Below, piece by piece: positions 29,655 to 39,965 of a stretch of DNA of 64,000 bases. A program made the position numbers and the translations under genes. Position 1 is the first letter of the stretch, and each line of letters starts with the position of its first letter. The DNA lies in the NCBI GenBank assembly GCA_024509875.1, contig JAMPIV010012453.1, positions 124,001 through 188,000 on the forward strand, read 5' to 3'. Under the pieces are notes generated by a model. The model had not been told where the DNA came from and did no database searches. It saw only the letters and a program-made list of their open reading frames with translations. Source of the DNA: Oreohelix idahoensis (lineage: Eukaryota > Mollusca > Gastropoda > Stylommatophora > Oreohelicidae).

Positions 29655-30737
29655 GATTTCCTGTCCGACGGGGGAAACAAAAATCTATTAGATAGATTTT
29701 TTTTTCTTGAACAATATTAATCAAATTATCAAAAATCTAACAAAACCCGACGTATGGCCTACGATGTTCTATCTGGAACAGTGTCGTGGTCATGTCAGTA
29801 ATACTTTATGATAAAATAAACGTCATATCATACATATAACTTATATTAAATAAAGAAATATCACTGTCATTAATTAATTAACTAATTAATTTGATGTATG
29901 TATAGACTAACTAATAATGTGAGGTGTTATTAAAATTATTCTAACTAATTAAAAGTAAAATAATTAATTATAATATGTACGTATGGTATTAACTAATTAA
30001 TATCTAATTAAAGAAAATGAGAAATAGTATCAGAGGAAAAAAAAATAAAAATTGAGAAGTACGGATAATTAAAACTAAATATTAAAGTATACATTAAATT
30101 AGTAATGTGTGTGAAAATGAAGTATAAGGATAGATACCTAATTAAATTAACGCAATCAGAAAGAAGAGAACAGAAAAAATTCATACATTTTAAGTATACC
30201 TATGAAATATCATCATCTAATATCTATCACCTTAATAATTAAACTATTTAAAATGTTTAATTGGTGTGATATTCTCTTTTTTTTTTCTTCTTCAACTTTT
30301 CTTCTGTATATTTTATTTTTTAAATTTCATCACACTTCAACTTTATTGTATTCTATATTAATTTAATAACTAGCAAATTTAACAATATTGGACATGAAGA
30401 TCCAATCGTTGTTACATCCTATTGACTTGCAATTTTGAACGTAATTTGAATAAGTCATTTCAGTTTATGTATCACCACAGTATTTGTCCAGTCTTTATCA
30501 GCAATTATTCCTTTTTACTACTTTGCAATAGAAATGATTGATACGCAAAGTTCAAGTGAAGTCCAAATTTTCAACCGATCTGTAAAACTTGATACTTTGA
30601 TAACAATAGTTTATTTCGAAATTTCCTCATCGAAGTGGGAAGTCCATATGAAGTATTGTATATTCTTACGTAGCATTAATACTGTTCATTGCAAATGTAA
30701 TGCTTGATTAGTCAGTAAATTTTCTTGAAATACTAAG
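29655..30737 (-). other. Gy-E 3' untranslated region
   Basis: About 1.1 kb of very AT-rich sequence with many aattaatt motifs between the RNase H stop and the 3' LTR. No gene is seen on either strand. Confidence 0.6.
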
Positions 30738-31268
30738 TCATTCAGAATCCGTAGGATGTCTTGATAAAGTATCGGCCATTATGTTCTCAGTTCCTGGTAT
30801 AGATTCTATTTCGAAATCATAGGGTTGCAGCGCAATTGCAAATCGTGCAAGCTTTGGACTTTTATGGTTTGAACGCCGCAATGACGCAACAGACTTTTGA
30901 TCCGTCTGTATTAGAAATGGTGATCCAAGTAGGAACTTTTCAAGTTTGGTAATTGCCCAGATCACTGCCAGTAACTCTCTGTCCACCGTCGAATATTTAG
31001 TTTCCGGTGTTTTTAGCTTGCGTGAGATGTATAATACAGGATGTAGGATAACATCGTGATATTGGAGTAGACAAGCCCCGAGTCCGTAATTACTCGCATC
31101 TGTACGGAGGACAAACTTTTTAGAGGCATCTGGTAATCTTAAAACTGGTGGGCATGAAAAATTTCTTAATATACTTCGGAAGGTTCTGTCACATTCGTCC
31201 GTCCAATTTATCCTTAACGGCATGTTCTTCTTTAGCAAAGATGACAAGACAGCCGTGATAGATGACAA
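30738..31268 (-). pseudogene. Gy-E RNase H remnant of pol
   Basis: A frame of about 176 codons starts within the RT connection region (ITAVLSSLLKKNMPLRINW) and runs through a complete RNase H domain: LRTDASNYG, DRELLAVIW, QTDQKSV and ADTLSRHP. No ATG begins it and a TAA lies just upstream. Nothing upstream encodes the RT palm or the YxDD box. It is the C-terminal stump left after loss of integrase and RT, and it is probably not translated on its own. Its sequence is most like Gy-A and Gy-B RNase H. Confidence 0.82.
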
Positions 31269-31524
31269 GTTAACTTATGCTGTATTGGGCTGAGCATAGT
31301 TAATACCAATAACGACATTACTGTTTCTTGTAGGCATGGTAAAAAACAAATAAGACAGAAAACATGTGTACAAATTTGAAGATGTCAAGAAACAAAAATG
31401 TTTTTCGAGAAGAAAAAATCAATAAATCAATCTATATTAGGATAGATGATTATGAAAGACCAGAAATGATGACTGACAAGTGCTGAGTCATCAAAGATGT
31501 GACGAATAGGGTTAAAGTACCCTG
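31269..31524 (-). other. Gy-E deletion junction region
   Basis: Non-coding stretch between the RRM frame's stop and the RNase H remnant. It sits where about 2 kb of integrase and RT coding would be expected from Gy-A. No integrase or RT motif is readable in any frame. Confidence 0.55.
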
Positions 31525-32439
31525 TTATCTGCGTGACGCAGAATCAGATACTAATTGCAATCTCAAGGAATGGTGTTGAAAATAAGCACCATTGTCAAGC
31601 TCGATAATCCTTCGAGCATCTCTATTGTTACGAAATGTAACCAGAGCTTCACCATACCTGTTGTTGGTAGGTGGCAACAGACGCACGAATCTAACGTCTG
31701 CAGTATAATTGAAGAAATGGCTAAGTTCTTGCCATGTAGTATCTCGTGGCAGATTGCGCACTAACACGGTGCGAGAATATGCACCTTTACCAATGTAAGT
31801 AATATCATTGTCACGAAACTGTGAACAATGACGATATGTATTCCTTGTCGAATTAAATTTCCCCTTCACCATAGACAAAGTATTTTTAATGAATGACGTA
31901 TCATCTTGACTGTACTTAGGGTGATACCTATCATTACTAAAGGTAGTAAGTTTCATAGATGTCTTAGACATCTCTTGGCTGGGCAAAGCAAAAACTTTGC
32001 TGTCAGACTTATTTGTCTTAACCTTCTTATCCAAGTTCCTCCTAACCCTAACATTATTTTTCAACCTATTATACTTCTTAGTACTCTCCTTTTTAATGTC
32101 GACAACATCAACAGTTTTCTTAGGATCAGTTATAATCTGATCCTGTCGCCAATATTCTTCTTCAGAATTGGCAGTAGTATCCTGACGAGGAAAAGTATAT
32201 CTCCCTCGAAATGATCTTTTCATTTTGTTGGGTTGTGCTGAACTGGTCTTATTACATGGAGTATCCTTAGTATGTTGTACAATAGATCTATCATCCTCAT
32301 CAGTTTCAGGGATAGTACTCAGAGTGAAGTTGGAAACTGCTGTGCCACATGTATTCATTTTGTTGGCACGAAGTGTAGCCATCGCAACAACAGCGTTAGC
32401 GTTGCTAAAAGATTGCAAATTTTTTTTTCTCCCATTCAT
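31525..32439 (-). CDS. Gy-E RRM-like protein frame (304 codons)
   Basis: The first part (EKKNLQSFSNANAVVAMATLRANKM after a run of T at 32420-32428) matches the Gy-A segment just after protease, so this frame continues Gag-PR after a 1-base slip. About 190 Lys/Ser/Asn/Thr-rich, probably disordered residues follow. The last ~80 residues look like an RNA-recognition motif: RTVLVRNLPRDTTWQELSHF (RNP2-like VLVRNL, then helix 1), VRFVRLLPP, RYGEALVTFRN (RNP1-like, x-G-x-A-x-V-x-F), ARRIIELDNGAYF and SLRLQLVS. It stands where the other elements have integrase. The frame is open although the gag and protease around it carry shifts. It may bind element RNA. The RRM call rests on motif reading only. 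Confidence 0.6.
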   Translation of the reverse strand: MNGRKKNLQSFSNANAVVAMATLRANKMNTCGTAVSNFTLSTIPETDEDDRSIVQHTKDTPCNKTSSAQPNKMKRSFRGRYTFPRQDTTANSEEEYWRQDQIITDPKKTVDVVDIKKESTKKYNRLKNNVRVRRNLDKKVKTNKSDSKVFALPSQEMSKTSMKLTTFSNDRYHPKYSQDDTSFIKNTLSMVKGKFNSTRNTYRHCSQFRDNDITYIGKGAYSRTVLVRNLPRDTTWQELSHFFNYTADVRFVRLLPPTNNRYGEALVTFRNNRDARRIIELDNGAYFQHHSLRLQLVSDSASRR

Positions 32440-32813
32440 TAATTTCTTTAAGAGTGCAATCCTTACTTCCGTGGATGCGTCCTACTGTAAGATCAGCTGA
32501 TGGATTCTGCAACATGCACACCTTGATATTACCTGTAAAAAATGGTGTGCTAACATATACTATGGCAGTGGGGTAGTACTCAATAGTACCCCCGAAGGTC
32601 ATACAACGGACATAGTCCCCTGTTGAACAGCTAGGATGTACCAAAGACTGCCGAACTCCAATAGTTGTTGATCCAGAATCTCTTAAAACTGAGACCACAG
32701 TACTATTTACTAATCCTCTATTGAACATCAGGGTGCCTGTGCCATCGTTCGCTGAAAGACCAACTGCTGTATGAAGGTGTCCACAATTCAGCACAGTTTC
32801 TTTTTGCCTTCTG
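32429..32813 (-). pseudogene. Gy-E aspartic protease
   Basis: On the minus strand the frame reads LNCGHLHTAVGLS (the CGH of the pre-protease cluster), then VVSVLRDSGSTTIGVRQSL with the DSG active site, MTFGGTIEYYPTAIVY, CMLQNPSADLTVGRIHGSKD and an EWEKK linker. Gy-A and Gy-B align residue by residue. It is out of frame with gag (slip near 32807-32816) and with the RRM frame (T run 32420-32428). RD before SGS, where the others have FD, is a change next to the active site. Confidence 0.78.
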
Positions 32814-34222
32814 AAAAATAGCATTACAATCTTGGCAACTATTTGCCACATTAAAGTTAACAGCACAACATGAAGACGAAGATTGTGACTGGTTATTATT
32901 ATCAGAAACACTAGGGGTCGTACCATCCGTGAGTGCCGCCCCTGCATTGTGATCAAACTGTGATGGTCTACGTGACTGAGACCGATGACGAGAATAATCA
33001 TTTGAATTATCCCGTTGTCCCCTATTATAACTGTTATCTCGATGTCTCGAGCTATGATTATTGTTATTCCAATTGTTACCATTGTTGTTATTATATGAAC
33101 GGTTATAATGTCTGTTATGTTGACCATTGTTGTAGCTTGACTGAGGTGAATAATTCCTATTCCGTGATCTACCTCTGTTCAAATCATTTTTATTGTTGAA
33201 ATTATTATCATTATGTCCTTTCTGAAAATTAACATTGTAATTTCCCTTGAACCTACTTCTGTCTACGCTGTGGGTTCTTGGTTTGTTATGGTTGTAGTAT
33301 GCCATATTGGAAGCCACAGGTAGAGGTTCTCTTATCAAAGAGTTAGAAATGTTTGCATTCGGATGCGCAGTACAATAATTTAATGAAATTTTTTCTAACT
33401 CCTCGATTGTAGATGGTTTTCGTTCTTGCAAATATGCAAAGAACGGTGGGCTGACAGAGGATAATACCTTATCCCGCAGCAACAAATCAACTAATTTGTC
33501 ATATGATTTGTTGACATCTGCCAGTTCAAGCCATCTGTTAAATGTATTGCGTATGTTCACAATAAACCCTGCAAAGTCTTTAGGAGATTCAGGTAGGATA
33601 TTTTTAAATTTTAACCTACAATTTTCTTCGTCCAAATAAAACCTTCGTAAAAATAAGGTTTTAATAGCATCGTAATTAGTAGCTATTGCTGGGTCAGCAT
33701 TCAGAGATGCCGTCAATGGTTCCCCATCTAAAAATTCATTTAACTTAAGTACCCATGCATCCTTAGGCAAGTGATTTGTTTTGCATGTCTGTTCAAATCT
33801 TGATAAAAATGATGATAAATCGCCAAAATTTAATTTAAAATGGGGTAATTTAAAGTTGTAAAAATGTTTGTTTTGGTTGGATGACGATCCATTTTGTGCA
33901 TTATCATTCTGGTTTGTAGCAGCACTTTGTGCCTGAAATCTTGCTGTTTCATTCTGAAGACGTGCCAATTCCAATTCGTCTCTCCTTTTTTTTCTTCTTC
34001 TTGTCGACGTTCTTCCCTTTCCTGTCTAGCAATATCTCTTTGTCTATTTTCTTTTTCTATTTCTTTCATTTCACGGTCTGCCTCTTCTTTTTTTAAAATT
34101 GCTATCCGTTCTGCTTCTTCTCGTTTATATTTTTCAAATTCTGCCAATGAGTATGCTTCTAAAGCTTCTCCCTTTTTACCAAAATCTTTCCCATTTTTAA
34201 TAAAATGATCCAAGGTAAGCAT
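32814..34222 (-). pseudogene. Gy-E gag (frameshifted)
   Basis: The ATG at 34222 opens MLTLDHFIKNGKDFGKKGEA, the shared Gag N-terminus, then a Glu/Lys/Arg coiled coil. An eight-T run (33986-33993) shifts the frame. The second frame gives FKLPHFKLNFGDLSSFLSRF, RRFYLDEENCRLKFKNILP and LLLRDKVLSSV, the Gag core seen in Gy-A and Gy-B. It ends in a long Asn/Arg/Tyr/Ser-rich tract (RNYSPQSSYNNGQHNRHYNR and on) and CQDCNAIF, the first half of the CxxC...CGH cluster. There is no CCHC knuckle. It could supply particles if the frame were whole; this copy needs two corrections. Confidence 0.82.
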
Positions 34223-35758
34223 CTTGACTTTTATCTTGTAAGTAATTACAGATCTATAATAATCAACAATAAAATCTATGTCCTTATTTGTAACAACTCA
34301 AAATATGAATACTCAGTATAACCAACTGTAATATCCTCTTAATAATTGTTGTAAGTTCAAGAACTATTCAATATTGTATCATAATAGTATATGTAATCAA
34401 TAATATATATCATAAATAGTTATGATATTTAGTTATTCAAGATGCTGGATTTATATCATGCACCTACTATCACTATTAAATAATTATGGGCATTATCCCT
34501 CCTTAATTATATTAATCAATTAAAGATATGTGCTAAGTCAACACTGTAGTACTATGAAAGTGTACAAATTACTATATTATAGATATAGTTTTCCAATTCA
34601 ACACATATCCATGGTGTGAATACAAGAAAATAATTCAATAAATTATTTTAATTTAATATTTACTTGTAATTATCAAGTTATGACTTTATGCCTTATTCAT
34701 CATCTATAAAATGCTTTATTAAAGTCTTGGACTACTACTGCAGCTTTATAATATAGACTAAGTCCATATCATTTTCAGAAAAATTTAATTAAATTAATTT
34801 AATATCTTATTATTGATCAAATTATCATACTACAAACATATTATTAATGTATGAAATACACAGAAACAATACAATTCATCAAACAAGGTTTTACAAAACA
34901 GTATCACATCACAAAGTTACAATTTCAGACTAAAAATGAATATACCAAAACAAGCAGAATAATCGGAAGTAAGAAGGTCAAGGTTGAAATCAAATTCAGA
35001 ATGAACCTGCGTACACAAAAAATGGTGACATAACAGTGGACTCATAGACAAACGTTAAAATATATATATTCATAAATAAAAGATAGTTAGATTAGAATTA
35101 ACAATTGATAGCACGAACAAATGACAAAACTGAATAAAAATAAAACTTAGTACAGCGAAAATACAACGAGTATCACGTAACCTTACAACTAACAAATAAT
35201 ATTCGACTGAATTCGGGGACGAACGAAGTCAGCCGCAACCGTTAGCGGATTCTTCGTCAGCCGAAGATAGTCAAACTGTTTCCTATCGAACGATGCTAGA
35301 TTCTACGGTCTGCGAAGCGACGTTGTAGACGTATCTAGCATTCCCAACCAACCTCCCACTACATGTAAAAAGACAGAAACAATATTTAACATTTAGCATG
35401 GTAAAAATGAACATGGCGTGAAGTCGGACAAATAGGACGAACTATTGTAACGTTCAAATAAGTTACTTATCTTTTTAGCAGCAATTCAGTACATTATCTG
35501 CTTCGCCAACAGACTCGTAAGCTTGTTTGTAATAAGGAAGACGCTAGCAATTCGTTTCCTTCGTTGTTTGAGAGCTGCAAACATATTTCTGAAGGGCATT
35601 GATTGTCGCCGGCATTGCCAACGATTCATACCGTTACCAAGGGCGTGACGTCACCGGTGTTTCATATAACAATGTCCATTTCGGCTCGTAAGGAAAAATG
35701 TTCTAATCTTGAGGCTCGCTCTTTTGAAAACTTTCAAGACCACTACTGGCCTACCAGT
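34223..35758 (-). other. Gy-E 5' leader and primer binding site
   Basis: About 1.5 kb of AT-rich sequence between the 5' LTR and gag. Read on the minus strand from 35758 it begins actggtaggccagtagtgg, a TGG-type primer site two bases after the LTR and similar to that of Gy-A. A TGACGTCA lies at 35646-35653. No gene recognised. Confidence 0.55.
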
Positions 35759-36211
35759 TGTAACGGGTCGCGGGTTCCTTCATTTATTTTGTTGGTTGAA
35801 TATTAAGATCACTCTCTTGACTTGTTTAATGTTTGTTATTTTGTTGGTTAGCTCTGACCATAAAGAAAGTCCCTTCGACGTTCTGATTTGCATATTATAA
35901 TAATTGATCTTTCTTGTGAGAGAGTTATCATGCCTGAGTTCTATATTAAATTCATACATAGGTTATATACTAAACCTCTCCTTGGAAGGAATACAAGACA
36001 TGACTTCTCTGCTTGACGGATAGCATAAAAAAGGGTAATGTAACCAAGTCACCAAGCGTGACCTTCCCAACGCGAATACGTCATAATCTTAGCATCTATT
36101 TCGCGTTCAGTAGTCCGTAAACTATCGACAGATTCTATTAATGTTATTGACCCCAAACGTTGCGCACTGCTAACCCCAGCAGACGCCGTCATTTAAAATA
36201 ACACCGTAACA
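35759..36211 (-). repeat. Gy-E 5' LTR (453 bp)
   Basis: On the plus strand it runs tgtaacgggtcg to accgtaaca and is followed by the TSD atagt. It keeps the 21 bases missing from the other LTR. Confidence 0.9.
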
Positions 36212-36216
36212 ATAGT

Positions 36217-36856
36217 ACATATTTATCCAGATTACTTACAGGGGATGCTCTGGCGGTATATCATACAACTAGTGCTAATGAAAAAAATGATTATGATGCA
36301 CTTAGAGCCGCTCTTCTTAGGAAATATCAAATGACTGAGGATCAATACAGATTGCGTTTTAAAACTTTACTACCACAGTCAGGAAAGAACTTCAGTGATT
36401 TTCTTTCCCAAATAAGGCTAACCTTGGAAAGATGGATCAAATTGTCCAAGGTAGAAAAGTCTTATGACGGTCTTTTCGATTTATTGCTGCGCGATAAAGT
36501 GTTATCGTCAGTAAATCCTGCATTTCTGTCATTTTTGCATGAGCGTAAACCTTCTTCAATAAAAGAATTAGAAGAACATTGTAAAAATTTCTGCACCACT
36601 CACCCAAACATGGATATTAGTAATGCGCAGATCAAAAATGAGTTACCAGTTGCTTTCGCTATGCAACAGAAGAACGTTTCACGCCATCGTTCAATTAGTA
36701 ACGATAGATACTTTAATAAGGGAAGTAATGACAATTTTAACAATGGTAATTTTTATAAAGGGAAACAATACCAGCAATCTGCTCCATTTAATGTTTCTTG
36801 GGGCCAATCTCATAGATCACGAGATTTTGGTAACCATAATTTCAGATATAATCAAT
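36217..36856 (+). pseudogene. Gy-B gag, piece 2 (capsid core and start of the disordered tract)
   Basis: Gag coding resumes right after the second atagt and stays in frame with piece 1. The core reads YDALRAALLRKYQMTEDQYR, FSDFLSQIRLTLERW, LLLRDKVLSSVNPAFL and HERKPSSIKELEEHC, each with a counterpart in Gy-A (LLLRDKIMSCV, HERKPKSLKEMEEYC). It then enters an Asn/Arg/Phe/Tyr-rich region (NFNNGNFYKGKQYQQ). Gy-D interrupts it at 36857. Confidence 0.88.
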
Positions 36857-39254
36857 TGTCGTGAAACATTCTAAATCCACATATCTAAATTAAAAGGTAA
36901 ATGTAAAGCCTAACGAACTAATTCAATAAAAGGAAAGAAGAATGGTAAAAGACCAGTGCTGTCACAATGGCGTATAAAAATCCCCCTTTTTCTACTTCGT
37001 CTACATAACTGAAACGCTTCCAAGTTTGATAGTAAAGCCTACAGCAGCATACACGCGTTTCAAAAAAATAAAACCGGTACTGTGTTTCTTAGAAAACCTT
37101 GAGATAGACACACTGCGTAATGACCTAGATTAATATTCCATTCATGTCATTTTATGCACTAAGTAAAAGAAAAGACAGACGAGCTTAGAAGAGAGAGAGA
37201 GAGAGAGAAGGAGGAACGCATGCAATACTACCACAGTCTCGCGATTAATATTAATGCCACCCCCAACGCGAAAGGCATGAAGCACTAACTTTTTTTTCAA
37301 AAAAAACAGTGAAAAAAAAACACTACCAATACATGGTTAGGTTTTAAAAAACATGTTTAATGCTTATTATTAAACATGACATTATACTGTTTTACGTCTG
37401 AAATCCTGACAGTACAGATGACACCCCATCGTATCGAAGTGAACAGGAGGTAGAAGAAAATACATATTTTGAACGCAGCCACTTAGCCCCATTAAATTTA
37501 TATATTTGGGTTCCTTAGGACGTGCTAACAAAGAATATGTTAAGTGTTACGCAAATAGTCTAGGAATTAACAAATTATAGCCAAAATAAAATCGTGAGGT
37601 TGTCTGACAGCACCAAATCATAATTGCTCAGTGGCATGTTTTGAAACCACTATTTTACGGGAAATAGGCCAACAAGTTAAATCCGATTTCATTGGCTAGA
37701 GGAATATGTAAGCCTAAACATGATTAGTCGATTGCAGATACTATTTTTGGTTGTTACGGGAAACGGTAGGAAGGGTACTTTTTTTCAAATAGTTTTGTAA
37801 ACATGGTCTTATTGGTTAGACCATTTGATATAGTCAATTAGGAGCGTCTGTTCAGTGCCACATTTTAAAAATAAACTTACTGAGAAGCAAGTGCGTTGAG
37901 ATCCAGCTCATATTTTTCTTATGAAAGCCTGGGACAGAGGCAGATCGGAATTGTGCCATAACTCATTGCCAGTCAACGTATTTTGTGTATTATTTCCATG
38001 AATTGTGGTAAGCTAGAAATATTTGATATCTTTTAGATGAAAATTGAATGTGAATTGATAATTTATGTCTGTATATGTGTGTGGTTCAGTAGCAAACATG
38101 AGGCAAAGCCTAGATATTGCTCCAACCTGAACAAAACTTGTCGGAGAGTAGTATAACTGCATGGGATTGCCAATAGTACTATGACACCTATCTTATTGTA
38201 TAGAAGGAATTACAGCTGAAATTGCAGAGGCGTTGTAATCATTAAGGAGAGGAATACTGGTTAATGTTATTACATGAGAAGCTAACAGTTGGCCTACGGC
38301 GCTGAACTCGGTGTTTGTTATGTATTGTGCTCAGTGTGGAAATAGATTATAAATTAGTTCTGAAGTAGGAGGTACAACCTTCTTGTTTCAGGGACAGTGG
38401 TACTAACATATTAAAAGCAGCACCTGGTCTGAGTTTTGCTGAATCCAGAGGCTGGTAGCAGACTCCTTAGTCAATATATCGACCTGTGTTGTGTCTCAAG
38501 AACACGGTGAAGCAAGCGAGCAGTGGAGACTGTTTCCTGCCGCCCACACAGAAGTTAAGATTCTGTGGCCAGAGCAGCTCAATCTTGTTTATACCCCCTC
38601 TAACAGTGACTTTACCTTAAATCTAGAGGGACATTTATTAGTTTCAAATAAAAAGAAACTGTGAACTTTCCCAATATTATGTCCACGAGAAACAAACACT
38701 TGAAGTCATGATGACACACAACCACCTAGCTTGAAAAGCCAGTATTACCTCAGAGTACTACAGCACAACTTACACACATATTGCAATAATAATATATGTC
38801 AATACAAAGATTCTATCTATAAATTGTGTACATATAACTTGTGATTACATTTGATTGTGATTCCTGGTTCACTTTGTAGTTGAATCAGGATACCTAATAT
38901 TTGAAGGAATTAATACATATATATTTTTAAACTTTAACGCTTGACTCATTTAAGATAGTCTTATAGAGTGTTCTATGTATGTGAGTGTCACAGTGTTGTA
39001 AAGTATTGTGGATTAAATTAAATTGTGTATCTGTCTGTTGGTTGTTGTGAACATACACTTCATCATTATCATAACCCTAGACATTCAACGTAGTCATCAC
39101 AATATTCCAGAATAGGTCTGACTGAGGTATAAATGTGGTAGCAAGTAAGGTCATCTGTAATACACCACACTATTAGATACAGATACCTTCACAGCTGATC
39201 TCAGTCAGTAAACTAAGTCCCCTATAAATATTTATACCATCCCACTTTACCACA
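36857..39254 (+). repeat. Gy-D left LTR (2398 bp)
   Basis: A long LTR with TG...CA ends. It contains a short (GA)n tract at about 37190-37207. Small frames in it carry no domain. Confidence 0.92.
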
Positions 39255-39259
39255 TATAT

Positions 39260-39280
39260 TGGGGTCTCGCTCCCGGGATT
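39260..39280 (+). promoter_or_regulatory. Gy-D primer binding site
   Basis: tggggtctcgctcccgggat lies 5 bases after the LTR end. The bases that follow (tttgaacc) look like the complement of a tRNA T-loop, so the match to a tRNA 3' end may extend beyond the usual 18 bases. The tRNA was not assigned. Confidence 0.65.
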
Positions 39281-39459
39281 TTGAACCTTCCCCTAGCATA
39301 TATATTTGGAGTAATTCACTGCGGGAAATTATAAAAATTAAAAAGATATTCTTGGGTGGAAAAATAAGGTTGAGCTCTCAGTGCCTGTGGCTGTCCTTAT
39401 ATAATTATTTATAGATAAAATTGTTTGGTTAAATAGTGTATACATTTGCCTGGTAGAAA
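39281..39459 (+). other. Gy-D 5' leader
   Basis: A short leader of about 180 bases, much shorter than in Gy-A, Gy-B, Gy-C or Gy-E. Nothing is seen in it. Confidence 0.55.
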
Positions 39460-39965
39460 ATGGCCGACTTGGCAAAATTTCGATCTGCTGCTGTGCAGAC
39501 TGCGAAAGAGTTAGGAATGGACGGGCAAGTTATGATTGCTTATGTCACTACTGAATGTGACAAATTTATTGAACGCAAAGAAAAAAGATTAGAAAAAGAG
39601 GCTGAAAGAAAGTTAGAGGCTGAAAAATAAATTAAGAGGCTGCAGATTGAGGCTGACAAAGAGGCTAAAGCATTGGAGGCAGATAGGGAGATTAAAAGGC
39701 TCCAATTAGAAGAAAAAAGGGCAGAAAGGGAAGCCGAGTAAAGAAGGCAAGCTACAGAAAGAGAAGAAAAAAGATTGACTGCAGAAAGGGAGGCAGAAGA
39801 AAGAAGATTGACTGCAGAGAGGGAAGCAGAAAAGGAGAGAAGAGATTACAAAGGGAACATGAGTTACGACTAAGGGAGTTTGAGTTTCAAAGCCATGCTC
39901 CTGAAAATGGTGCCAGTCCCTTTACCTCCGATGCCACTGCTAGTCAGGGAGCCTCAACCTCAGCT
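39460..39965 (+). pseudogene. Gy-D gag N-terminal coiled coil (two stops, one frameshift)
   Basis: The ATG at 39460 begins MADLAKFRSAAVQTAKELG, then a Glu/Lys/Arg coiled coil. In-frame TAA codons lie at 39628-39630 and 39739-39741, each apparently a Glu codon changed by one base. Near 39840 an extra GA shifts the frame by two relative to the 39966 frame. The coiled coil, equivalent to that of Gy-C (9104-9400), therefore cannot be joined to the Gag core by normal translation. Either the copy is inactive or translation starts at the internal ATG 39966. Confidence 0.78.

Larger units (their letters stand above)
29223..36211 (-). mobile_element. Gy-E: non-autonomous Ty3/Gypsy element with an RRM-like ORF
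   Basis: An LTR element in the minus orientation, inside the Gy-B gag, with TSD atagt (29218-29222 and 36212-36216). The 5' LTR is 35759-36211 and the 3' LTR is 29223-29654. On the minus strand the order is leader, gag, protease, an RRM-like frame, and an RNase H remnant. Integrase and the RT catalytic core are absent. Gag and protease resemble Gy-A and Gy-B. The two LTRs differ by substitutions and a 21-base indel, so it is older than Gy-A. Confidence 0.9.
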
